From Geodermatophilus marinus (GTDB lineage: Bacteria; Actinomycetota; Actinomycetes; Mycobacteriales; Geodermatophilaceae): DNA of 64,000 bases. The stretch lies in NCBI RefSeq assembly GCF_003428645.1, contig NZ_QVQH01000007.1, forward strand, positions 1 through 64,000, read 5' to 3'. Numbering within the stretch: position 1 is the stretch's first letter; the number at the start of each line of letters is the position of its first letter. Under the pieces are notes generated by a model. The model ran no database searches, had not been told where the DNA came from, and saw only the letters and a list, made by a program, of their open reading frames with translations. Below are positions 49,573 through 57,200 of the stretch, one piece after another. Both the position numbers and the translations under genes were made by a program.

Positions 49573-50544
49573 GTGCGCGCCGCCGTCCTCACCACGCCGG
49601 GGCAGCCGCCGGCCCACACCGACCACCCGGACCCGTCGGCCGGGGAGGGGCGCACCCTGGTCCGCGTCACCGCCGCGCCCGTGGTGCCGCTGGACCTGCT
49701 CTGCGCCTCCGGGACCTCCTACTTCGGCCGCCCGGCCACGCCCTACGTCCCCGGCGTCCAGGGCGTCGGGGTGGTCGAGGAGTCGGCGCGGGTCGCCCCC
49801 GGCACGCGCGTCTGGTTCGCCACCTCGGCGGGGATGGCGCCCGGCGACGGCAGCCTCGCCGAGCTCTGCGCCGTGCCGGACGCCGACGTGGTGCCGGTGG
49901 CCGCCGCCGTCGACGACGCGCCGCTGGCGGCCCTGGGACTGTCCGCCGTCGCGGCCTGGATGGCACTGAGCCGGCGCGGGCGGCTGCGCCGGGGCGAGAC
50001 GGTCCTGGTGCTCGGCGCCGGCGGTGCCGTCGGCCAGGCCGGCGTCGCCGCCGCGCGGGAGCTGGGGGCCGGCCGGGTGGTGGCCGCCTGCCGCCCCGGC
50101 CGGGGCGAGGACCGGGCCCGCGCGGCGGGTGCGGACGCCGTCGTCCCGCTCACCGGGGACGCCGACGACCTGGCCGCCCGCCTCGCGGAGGCGGCCGGCG
50201 GCCGGTTCGACGTGGTGCTGGACCCGGTGTTCGGCGTCCCCGCGACCGCGGCGGGCCGCGTGCTCGCCGAGGGCGGCCGGCTGGTCAACCTGGGCGGCGC
50301 GGCGGGGGACTCGGCGGAGTTCTCCTCCGCCGTGCTGCGCGGCCGCTCGGCCGACGTGCTCGGGTACACGAACAACGCGCTGACCCCGCCGGAGAGGGCC
50401 GACGCCCTGACCGCGGTGGCCGAGGTGGCCGCCGCCGGGCGGATGGCGGTCGCGCACGAGGTGCGGCCGCTGGCCGAGGTCGCCGCCGCCTGGGACGAGC
50501 AGGCCGCGGGCCGGACGAGCGCCCGGCTGGTCCTCAGCCCCTGA
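49573..50544 (+). CDS. NAD(P)H:quinone oxidoreductase-like MDR protein
   Basis: 323 residues of the zinc-free medium-chain dehydrogenase group. VLVLGAGGAVGQAGVAAARE is the nucleotide loop; the catalytic-domain segment YFGRPATPYVPGVQGVG precedes it. None of the Cys/His/Glu zinc ligands of alcohol dehydrogenases is evident. Members reduce quinones or enones, or act as enoyl reductases. As the last gene of the LigBA operon it might reduce an unsaturated ring-cleavage product. GTG 49573 has no Shine-Dalgarno but is probably coupled with LigA. It is convergent with the STAS gene and overlaps it by 11 bp. Confidence 0.88.
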   Translation: MRAAVLTTPGQPPAHTDHPDPSAGEGRTLVRVTAAPVVPLDLLCASGTSYFGRPATPYVPGVQGVGVVEESARVAPGTRVWFATSAGMAPGDGSLAELCAVPDADVVPVAAAVDDAPLAALGLSAVAAWMALSRRGRLRRGETVLVLGAGGAVGQAGVAAARELGAGRVVAACRPGRGEDRARAAGADAVVPLTGDADDLAARLAEAAGGRFDVVLDPVFGVPATAAGRVLAEGGRLVNLGGAAGDSAEFSSAVLRGRSADVLGYTNNALTPPERADALTAVAEVAAAGRMAVAHEVRPLAEVAAAWDEQAAGRTSARLVLSP

Positions 50545-50920
50545 CCGACCCGGGCCCCCGGGGGGCGGGGAGGGCCGCGGGGCGCCGCTCGGCGAGCACG
50601 TCGCCCAGCCCCGCGAGCGCGACGACCTCGGCGAGGACGGGGCACGCGCCCGTCACGCGCAGCCGCCGACCCGATCCGCGGGCGCGGGCGGCGCCCTGCG
50701 CCAGCGCCCGCAGGCCCGTGGTGTCGCAGAACGAGAGGTGCGAGGCGTCGACGGTCCACACCGGGTGGTCGGTGAGCCCCAGGGCGACCAGCGCGTCCAG
50801 CAGGTGGTGCGCGGTGGAGCGGTCGAGCTCCCCGCGGACCTGGACGCGGCCGCCGCGCAGGTCGACCGACACGGTCAGCGGGCGTGGGAGCGTGCGCGGC
50901 GGTGGGCCGGACGATCGCAT
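50534..50920 (-). CDS. STAS-domain anti-sigma factor antagonist
   Basis: 128 residues; STAS fold over ~15-110. VSVDLRGGRVQVRGELDRST opens the sheet, and VDASHLSFCDTTGLRALAQG is the phosphorylation-loop signature, with Thr where Bacillus SpoIIAA has Ser. Such proteins free sigma factors from their anti-sigma kinases. No anti-sigma or sigma gene is adjacent. ATG 50920 is chosen over longer readings because the domain begins soon after. The CheB/CheR genes lie divergently. Confidence 0.87.
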   Translation of the reverse strand: MRSSGPPPRTLPRPLTVSVDLRGGRVQVRGELDRSTAHHLLDALVALGLTDHPVWTVDASHLSFCDTTGLRALAQGAARARGSGRRLRVTGACPVLAEVVALAGLGDVLAERRPAALPAPRGPGSVRG

Positions 50921-51160
50921 GGTGGGTACCCCCGTGGGCGGCCCGCACCCAGAGCCCCGGCGCGGCGCACGCATCCGTGCACGTCGGGCCGGGAGCTCGA
51001 CCCGCGCCGACGGTAGCAGCGCGGGGACCGGCACGGCCAGTGCTCGCGGGCAGGCGGGGCCGTGGTCCCCGGCCCGCCTGCGCACCGGCTAGGTTGGGAG
51101 GACCGCCCGTGTCGCGTCGAGATCCCGGCGACCGCGGGTTGACGGGTGAGGTGGGCGCAC
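50921..51160. promoter_or_regulatory. Divergent region between STAS and CheB genes
   Basis: 240 bp without a convincing gene. It holds TAGGTT at 51090-51095 facing CheB and TACCGT (complement of 51010-51015) facing the STAS gene, both good -10 matches. No clear -35 or dyad was seen. Confidence 0.4.
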
Positions 51161-52189
51161 GTGGTGATCCGGCGGGATCTGGTGGTGGTCGGCGCCTCCG
51201 CCGGCGGGGTGGAGGCCCTGCGCGACCTGGTGCGGGGGTTGCCGGCCGACTTCCCCGCGGCGGTGCTCGCGGTGCTGCACATGCCCCCCAGCGCCCGCAG
51301 CCAGCTGCCGGAGATCCTGGCCCGGGCCAGCGACCTGCCCGTCCGGCCGGCGCGGCACGGTGACCTCATCGAGCCGGGCACGGTGACCGTGGCCGTCCCC
51401 GACCGGCACCTGGTGGTCGTGGGGCGCAGGATCGCGCTGCCCCGGGGGCCGCGGGAGAACGGGCACCGGCCGGCGGTCGACGTGCTGTTCCGCTCGGCAG
51501 CCCGGTCCGCGGGCCCGCGTGCGGTCGGCGTCGTCCTGTCCGGTGCGCTCGACGACGGGACGGCGGGCATGGTGGCACTGCGGGCGCGGGGCGGGGTCGG
51601 CATCGCGCAGTTCCCTGGCGACGCGCTCTACCCGAGCATGCCCCTGCACGCGCTGGAGGTCGGCGGCGCCGAGCACACGGCGCCGGTGGCGGAGATCCCC
51701 GCCCTCCTGGGCCGCCTGCTGGCCGAGGAGGTGGACGTGACCGGCGTGGAGCCCGCGTCGGAGCTCATGAAGACGGAGGTCGCCATGGCCGAGCTCGACG
51801 GCGACGCCTACGACGGCGAGGACCGGCCCGGCACGCCGTCGGGCTTCGGGTGCCCCTCGTGCCACGGGGCGCTGTTCGCCATCGACGAGGGCGGCATGCA
51901 GCGCTACCGCTGCCGGGTCGGCCACGCGTGGTCCCCGGAGGCCCTCGCCGAGGAGCAGGCCCAGGCCCTCGAGGGGGCGCTGTGGATGGCCCTGCGCGGC
52001 CTGGAGGAACGGGCCGCGCTCAGCCTGGCCATGGGCCGGCGCGCCGAGGAGAGGGGGCACGCCCACAGCGCCCTCCGCTTCCGCGCGCGCCACCGGGAGG
52101 CCACCGACGCCGCCGCGCTGCTGCGCCGGTTGCTGCACCGCGGCGAGCTGAGCGCCGAGGCGTTGCCCGACGAGCTCGGTGAGGGCTGA
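51161..52189 (+). CDS. CheB-type methylesterase without receiver domain
   Basis: 342 residues. The catalytic triad of CheB methylesterases is visible: S13 in VVVGASAGGVEAL, H40 in AVLHMPPSARS, and Asp in VVLSGALDDGTAGM near 130. The N-terminal response-regulator domain is missing. A C-terminal extension carries a possible zinc ribbon, FGCPSCHGALFAID then YRCRVGHAWS, followed by a helical region. The enzyme would remove methyl or amide groups from protein Glu or Gln side chains. GTG 51161 has GAGGTG upstream; GTG 51146 is an alternative. The next gene overlaps its end by 11 bp. Confidence 0.9.
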   Translation: MVIRRDLVVVGASAGGVEALRDLVRGLPADFPAAVLAVLHMPPSARSQLPEILARASDLPVRPARHGDLIEPGTVTVAVPDRHLVVVGRRIALPRGPRENGHRPAVDVLFRSAARSAGPRAVGVVLSGALDDGTAGMVALRARGGVGIAQFPGDALYPSMPLHALEVGGAEHTAPVAEIPALLGRLLAEEVDVTGVEPASELMKTEVAMAELDGDAYDGEDRPGTPSGFGCPSCHGALFAIDEGGMQRYRCRVGHAWSPEALAEEQAQALEGALWMALRGLEERAALSLAMGRRAEERGHAHSALRFRARHREATDAAALLRRLLHRGELSAEALPDELGEG

Positions 52190-54080
52190 GGACGTGGCGA
52201 CCGGCCCGGGGGACGCCGGGGAGGAGGCCGCGCGGGGGGCTCGCTCGGACGTCCCGGACCCGGACTTCGAGGCGATGCTGCTGTTCCTGCGCGAGCGGCG
52301 CGGGTTCGACTTCACCGGGTACAAGCGGCCCAGCCTCGTGCGGCGGGTCCGCCGGCGGATGGCCGAGGTGGGCATCGCGTCGTTCGGCGAGTACCGGGAC
52401 CACCTCGAGGTCCACCCCGACGAGTTCACCCCGCTGTTCAACACCATCCTGATCAACGTCACCGGCTTCTTCCGCGACCAGGCCGCCTGGGACCACCTCC
52501 GGGACCGGTTGCTGCCCGAGCTGCTGGCGTCCTGCGGTCCCGACATCAGGGTGTGGAGCGCCGGGTGCGCCTCCGGCCAGGAGGCCTACAGCCTGGCCGT
52601 CCTCCTGGCCGACGCGCTCGGTGCGGAGGAGTTCCGGCAGCGGGTCAAGATCTACGCGACCGACGTCGACGAGGAGGCGCTGGCGCACGCCCGGCTGGCG
52701 GTGTACGGCGAGCGCGAGACGACCGGGTTGAGCCCGGAGCAGCTGCGCACCTACTTCACCCCCGAGGGCACCCGGTACGCGTTCCGGAAGGACCTGCGCC
52801 GCGCGGTGATCTTCGGCCGCAACGACCTGGTGCAGGACGCACCGATCTCGCACATCGACCTGCTGCTGTGCCGCAACACGCTGATGTACTTCACCGCCGA
52901 GACCCAATCGCGGATCCTCGGGCGGCTGCACTACGCGCTCGAGCCGCACGGCGTGCTGTTCCTGGGCAAGGCGGAGATGCTGCTGTCGCACAACCAGCTC
53001 TTCGAACCCGTGGACCTCACCCGGCGGTTCTTCCGCAGGCGGGACCCCGGCCCCTCGCCGGGACGGCGGTCACCCGGCCCGCCGCTGCGGCCCCCGCTCC
53101 CGGTCGAGGACGACCTGGAGCTGCTGCGCCAGGAGGCGCTGCTGGCCGGGTCGGCCGCGCAGGTGGCGCTCGACGCCTCCGGGGTGCTGGCGGTGGTCAA
53201 CCACCGGGCCGAGCGCGAGCTGGGCGTGGACCGGCGCGACGTGGGCCGGCCGTTCCAGGACCTCGAGATCTCCTACCGGCCGGTGGAGCTGCGCGGGGCG
53301 ATCGCCGAGGCCACCCAGAGCCGCGCCCCGCGGTGGCTGCGCGACGTGGAGCGCCGCCGGCCCGGGCAGGAGCCGGTCCTCTACGACGTCCAGGTCCTGC
53401 CGGTCCTGCGGGACGACGGCACCCCGCTGGGCACCACGATCGTCTTCGACGACGTCACCCGGTACCGGACCCTGCAGGAGGAGCTGGAGTACGCCAACCG
53501 GCAGCTGGAGACCGCCTACGAGGAGCTCCAGTCGGCCAACGAGGAGCTGGAGACCACCAACGAGGAGCTGCAGTCCACCGTCGAGGAGCTGGAGACCACC
53601 AACGAGGAGCTCCAGTCGACCAACGAGGAGCTGGAGACCATGAACGAGGAGCTCCAGTCCATGAACGACGAGCTGCACTCGACCAACGAGGAGCTGCGGG
53701 TCAGCACCTCGGAGGTCGGTGCGGTCAACCAGTTCATGAACGGCGTGCTGAGCAGCTTCCGGGCCGGCGTGGCCGTCGTCGACCCCGACCTGCGCGTCCT
53801 CGTGTGGAACGCGGCGGCGGAGGACCTCTGGGGCCTGCGCCGGGACGAGGTGACCGGGCGGCACCTGCTCAACCTGGACATCGGCCTGCCGGTCTCGGCG
53901 CTGCACCCGCTGCTGCGCCGCCAGGTCGCCGGCGACGGCGAGCGGCACGACACCGTCGAGCTGGACGCGGTCAACCGGCGCGGCCGGTCGATCCGGCTTC
54001 GGGTGACCGTCACCGCGTTCGCCCAGGTGGCGGGCGTGGGCGGCGGGGCCGTCGTCCTCATGGACCCGATCGACCGCTGA
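52179..54080 (+). CDS. CheR methyltransferase with PAS and coiled-coil domains
   Basis: 633 residues. CheR N-domain ~30-110; SAM-binding methyltransferase ~115-285 with VWSAGCASGQEAYSLA; then a PAS-like domain ~310-420, a long coiled coil ~430-515 and a second PAS ~525-630. The coiled coil is built of near-identical heptads such as NEELETTNEELQS, like a signalling helix. The fusion suggests that a PAS-detected signal controls a methylation cascade with CheB, not motility: no flagellar or MCP genes are present. GTG 52179 overlaps CheB; GTG 52194 is an alternative start. Confidence 0.9.
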   Translation: MRAEDVATGPGDAGEEAARGARSDVPDPDFEAMLLFLRERRGFDFTGYKRPSLVRRVRRRMAEVGIASFGEYRDHLEVHPDEFTPLFNTILINVTGFFRDQAAWDHLRDRLLPELLASCGPDIRVWSAGCASGQEAYSLAVLLADALGAEEFRQRVKIYATDVDEEALAHARLAVYGERETTGLSPEQLRTYFTPEGTRYAFRKDLRRAVIFGRNDLVQDAPISHIDLLLCRNTLMYFTAETQSRILGRLHYALEPHGVLFLGKAEMLLSHNQLFEPVDLTRRFFRRRDPGPSPGRRSPGPPLRPPLPVEDDLELLRQEALLAGSAAQVALDASGVLAVVNHRAERELGVDRRDVGRPFQDLEISYRPVELRGAIAEATQSRAPRWLRDVERRRPGQEPVLYDVQVLPVLRDDGTPLGTTIVFDDVTRYRTLQEELEYANRQLETAYEELQSANEELETTNEELQSTVEELETTNEELQSTNEELETMNEELQSMNDELHSTNEELRVSTSEVGAVNQFMNGVLSSFRAGVAVVDPDLRVLVWNAAAEDLWGLRRDEVTGRHLLNLDIGLPVSALHPLLRRQVAGDGERHDTVELDAVNRRGRSIRLRVTVTAFAQVAGVGGGAVVLMDPIDR

Positions 54081-54092
54081 CCGCCGGGCCGG

Positions 54093-55430
54093 TCACCGCT
54101 CGCCGGCGGCGAGCACCTCGGCGGCGTTGCCCTCCACGACCAGGTGCGCGAGGTCCCGGACCTTGATGTTGAGCCGGTTGCTCAGGGCGACCAGCCGGGC
54201 GAACGCGTCCTCGGCGTCGATCCCCAGCCGGGCGATCAGCACCCCCTTGGCCTGGTCGATGACCGCGCGGGAGGTCAGCGCCTTCTCCAGGTTCGCCGCC
54301 AGGTCCCGCAGCGACTCCCGCTCCGCCACGCTCTGCAGCACGCCGCCGACGGCGGCGCCGACGAGCTCGGCGATGCGCCGGCTGTCCCCGTCGAAGGCGT
54401 CGGGGGCCGCGGAGTAGACGTTGAGGACGCCGACCGGCTGCTCGCCCTCGCGCAGGGGGACGGCGAGCACGCTGCGGACCGGGGCGTCCTCGCTCCGCCG
54501 CGCCAGGCGCGGCCACCGCCGGTCCACCGTCACGTCGGGCGTGAGGACGACCCGCCCGGTGACGTGGGCGTCCCAGCACGGGCCCTCCTCGGCCTGCACC
54601 TGCCGGCCGTCGGCCTCCTGCGCCGTGACCGAGTCGCTGCCCAGTTGCTGCGGGGCCAGCGGCGAGCCGAGGGTGATGCTCACCCCGTCGGCCGCCGGGA
54701 CGGCGCTGCGCACGAGCACCGCCATCCGGGAGAGCAGCCGCTGCCGGTCGGCCGCCTCGATCGGGAGGGTCGCCAGCTCGGCCAGCGCGGCGGCCAGCCC
54801 CAGGGTGCCGGCCGCGGGCAGGCCGGAGGCCGCGCGGTCGCCGGCCGGGTGCTCGTCGTCCCGGCGCTCGCCATCCGGGCTCCGGGAGGTCCCCGCGGGC
54901 ACGGCGGGGACCAGGACCCATTGCAGCCGGGTGTCCCGCGACTGCCCGGCCGGGTGGTCGGCGAAGCCGAAGAGGTCGGCGGCGGACCTGCCCTGCCGGC
55001 GACCGCGCAGAGTGACCTGGAGGCGGTGCTCGGCGGTCGTCCCCGAGGCGAGCTCCCGGACGACGGACCGGAACCGGGACACGTCACCGCGGTCCAGGTA
55101 GACCGCCAGCGGCTTACCACGGAGCCGGTGCAGCGGGAGCTCCAGCAGGTGGGCCATGGCCGGGTTGGCGTCGGTCAGCGCCCCGGCGCCGTCGGTGGTG
55201 CAGAGCGCCACGGGCACCAGGCCGGACAGCTGGCTGCGCCACCGTCGCTCGGCCTCGTAGCCGCTGAGCAGGTGGTCGATCTGCTCCTGCTGGTCGCGCA
55301 TCTCCTCCTCGGCGACGCGCAGCTCCTCGTGCGCCACGCGGAGCTCGGCCAGCAGGCCCAGGGCCCGGCCGGCCTCGAGCGGCTCCTGCGGGTCGGGCAC
55401 GGCGTCCTCCTCGGGGAACGAGGTGGTCAT
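54093..55430 (-). CDS. PAS-GAF-ANTAR RNA-binding regulator
   Basis: 445 residues. A coiled coil at ~20-65 (LRVAHEELRVAEEEMRDQQE) leads into PAS ~66-170, GAF ~230-380 (AEEGPCWDAHVTG, VRSVLAVPLREGEQPVGVLN), and a C-terminal ANTAR domain ~385-440 (IDQAKGVLIARLGIDAEDAF, then LNIKVRDLAHLVV). ANTAR binds two-stem hairpins in nascent RNA and prevents termination. The GAF and PAS sense a ligand or redox change. It is translationally coupled by ATGA to the helical gene before it, and convergent with CheR-PAS. Confidence 0.92.
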   Translation of the reverse strand: MTTSFPEEDAVPDPQEPLEAGRALGLLAELRVAHEELRVAEEEMRDQQEQIDHLLSGYEAERRWRSQLSGLVPVALCTTDGAGALTDANPAMAHLLELPLHRLRGKPLAVYLDRGDVSRFRSVVRELASGTTAEHRLQVTLRGRRQGRSAADLFGFADHPAGQSRDTRLQWVLVPAVPAGTSRSPDGERRDDEHPAGDRAASGLPAAGTLGLAAALAELATLPIEAADRQRLLSRMAVLVRSAVPAADGVSITLGSPLAPQQLGSDSVTAQEADGRQVQAEEGPCWDAHVTGRVVLTPDVTVDRRWPRLARRSEDAPVRSVLAVPLREGEQPVGVLNVYSAAPDAFDGDSRRIAELVGAAVGGVLQSVAERESLRDLAANLEKALTSRAVIDQAKGVLIARLGIDAEDAFARLVALSNRLNIKVRDLAHLVVEGNAAEVLAAGER

Positions 55431-55852
55431 GGGGCGTCCCCGCTCGTGGTGCGCTGCCGGGCGGCGTCCTCCTCGGCGAGGTGGCCCTCGTCCGCGGCCG
55501 CGGCCCGGTCCTCGTCGGCCCCCCGCCGGTGCTCCTCGGCCCGGGCCCGGTGCTCCGCCACGTCGCCCAGGCCGCGGCCGGCGGCCGCGTCGTGGGCCCT
55601 CGCGGCCGCCTCGTGGCTCAGCGCCGCCCGCTCGTGCCCGGCCAGCGCCCGCTCGTGCGCGCGTCGCGCGTGCTCGGCGGCCTCCGCGGCGCGGCGCCGC
55701 GCACGCTGCAGGTCCTCGGGGGAGGACCCGCCGTGCTCGTCGGCCATGCGCGCCAGCCGCTCGGCGAGTTCGCGGGCCCGCCGGGCGGCCTGCTCGGCAC
55801 GGGTGGCCGCCGCGTGCCGGCCGGCGTCGTCGCTGTCCACCCCCGGCATCAT
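55427..55852 (-). CDS. Ala/Arg/Glu/His-rich helical protein
   Basis: 141 residues, almost wholly helical and highly charged: RAEQAARRARELAERLARMA, RRRAAEAAEHARRAHERALA, RAEEHRRGADEDRAAAADE. Many His and Ala in repeats of seven or so suggest a coiled coil. No domain is recognised. The stop overlaps the ANTAR-gene ATG (ATGA), so production is linked to that regulator. ATG 55852 or 55849 follows GAGGAGG very closely, and the GTG at 55840 is possible. Codon phase is consistent with a real gene despite the low complexity. Confidence 0.65.
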   Translation of the reverse strand: MMPGVDSDDAGRHAAATRAEQAARRARELAERLARMADEHGGSSPEDLQRARRRAAEAAEHARRAHERALAGHERAALSHEAAARAHDAAAGRGLGDVAEHRARAEEHRRGADEDRAAAADEGHLAEEDAARQRTTSGDAP

Positions 55853-55899
55853 CCTCCTCGGCGGCCGGCCGTGCGGGGCTGTGGGCGCCGGTGCGCGGG

Positions 55900-56811
55900 T
55901 CAGCCGCGCAGCACCGGGAGGACGGCCGCGGTGAACAGCTCGACGACGCGCTCGCGGTCGGCGCCCTCGCCGACGGGGGAGAGCACGAGCGTCCCGGCCC
56001 CGGCCTCGGCGTACTCGCGGGCCCGGGCGGCGACCCGGTCGGGGTCGCCGTGCAGCAGGTAGCGGTCGGCGAGCCGGTCGAAGTCCTGCTGGTACACCGC
56101 GCTGACCGTCTCGACCACCTGCCGCCTCGACCGGGCGGCGTCCTCGTCGACCCCACCCCAGCAGAACACCGCGCCGCGCACCGCCGCGGGGTCGCGGCCG
56201 GCGGCCTCGGCCGCCCGCCGGACCTCGGCCAGGCTGCCGGCCAGCTGCTCGGGTGTGTACATGTACGGCATCCAGACGTCCCCGAACCGGCCGGCGCGGC
56301 GGATCGCGGCGCCCGCGCGCCCGCCGACCCAGACCGGCGGGCCGCCCGGCTGCACCGGCGGGGGGTCGAGGGCCAGGCCGGGGAGGCGGGTGAACCGCCC
56401 CGAGACGTCGACCGGGCCGCCGGCCCACAGGGCGCGCAGGAGCTCCAGCGCCTCGTCGGCCCGGGCGCCGCGCTCGGCCACCTCGACGCCGGCGGCGGTG
56501 AACTCCGGCGGGTGCTCCCCGCCCACGCCCACGCCGAGGTCGAACCGGCCGCCGCTGACCCGGTCGAGCGTGGTGGCCAGCTTCGCGGCCAGCGCCGCCG
56601 GGTACAGCGGCAGCACCGTGAGCGAGCTGAGCAGCCGGATGCGCGTGGTCGCGCCGGCCGCGGCGGCGAGGGTGACGAAGCCGTTGGCGACCGGGCCGTG
56701 GAAGAACAGGTGCTCCCCGGTCGCCACGCCGTCGTACCCGGCCTCCTCGGCCGCGCGGGCCTCCGCGGCCACCGCGGTCTGGTCGGCCGAGAGGGTGAGG
56801 ACGACCCTCAC
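55900..56811 (-). CDS. LLM-class F420-dependent oxidoreductase (TIGR03854-like)
   Basis: 303 residues. [60 protein letters not shown] and [20 protein letters not shown] are characteristic of luciferase-like F420 enzymes. It may donate or accept hydride in the benzoyl-CoA pathway, but members have many roles. GTG 56811 overlaps the ferredoxin stop as GTGA, so it is tightly linked with the box operon. The partner in the pathway is not known. Confidence 0.88.
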   Translation of the reverse strand: MRVVLTLSADQTAVAAEARAAEEAGYDGVATGEHLFFHGPVANGFVTLAAAAGATTRIRLLSSLTVLPLYPAALAAKLATTLDRVSGGRFDLGVGVGGEHPPEFTAAGVEVAERGARADEALELLRALWAGGPVDVSGRFTRLPGLALDPPPVQPGGPPVWVGGRAGAAIRRAGRFGDVWMPYMYTPEQLAGSLAEVRRAAEAAGRDPAAVRGAVFCWGGVDEDAARSRRQVVETVSAVYQQDFDRLADRYLLHGDPDRVAARAREYAEAGAGTLVLSPVGEGADRERVVELFTAAVLPVLRG

Positions 56812-57140
56812 GGGTGCTCGCTGACCAGTTCGGTGTCCACGCCGACCTTGCCGACCTTGGAGGCGCCGCCCGGGCTGCCCAGGGGGGCGTCGCGGCCGGG
56901 CAGCGGCTCGACGAAGAAGCGCCGGTTGTCGTCGACGTGCGGCTCGTTCTCCTCGGTGACCCGGCGGTCCTGGGAGATGGCCTCCACCGGGCAGACCGGC
57001 TCGCAGGCGCCGCAGTCGATGCACTCCTTGGGGTTGATGTAGAGCTTGCGGTCGCCCTCGTAGATGCAGTCGACCGGGCACTCCTCCACGCAGGACATGT
57101 CGGTGGTGTCGATGCACTCGGCGCCGATGACGTACGGCAC
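56808..57140 (-). CDS. 7Fe (3Fe-4S/4Fe-4S) ferredoxin, FdxA type
   Basis: 110 residues. [20 protein letters not shown] begins the typical FdxA fold. C9, C17 and C50 should hold a 3Fe-4S cluster; C21, C40, C43 and C46 a 4Fe-4S cluster ([16 protein letters not shown]). C25 is the usual free Cys. An extra tail of about 40 residues (to SEHP) follows the core. It carries electrons; here it may serve the BoxB epoxidase, since no BoxA reductase is present. ATG 57140 has GGAG upstream. It lies 60 bp after benzoate-CoA ligase. Confidence 0.93.
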   Translation of the reverse strand: MPYVIGAECIDTTDMSCVEECPVDCIYEGDRKLYINPKECIDCGACEPVCPVEAISQDRRVTEENEPHVDDNRRFFVEPLPGRDAPLGSPGGASKVGKVGVDTELVSEHP

Positions 57141-57200
57141 GGGGTTCTCCTCAGTCGGTGGGGGCTCGGTCGGCGGGGCGGGCGCGCAGGTCGACGTCGC

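Noticed and set aside
50534-51085. Longer STAS protein starting at 51085
   Set aside because: The added N-terminus is Arg/Pro-rich and covers the promoter region. The domain begins just after ATG 50920.
53520-53700. Possible CRISPR-like or VNTR direct repeats
   Set aside because: The repeats are codons of a heptad coiled coil in the CheR-PAS gene; spacing is seven codons and there are no spacers.
55900-56811. LLM oxidoreductase as a BoxA substitute by homology
   Set aside because: It has no iron-sulfur or flavin-reductase domain of BoxA; only its position links it to BoxB.
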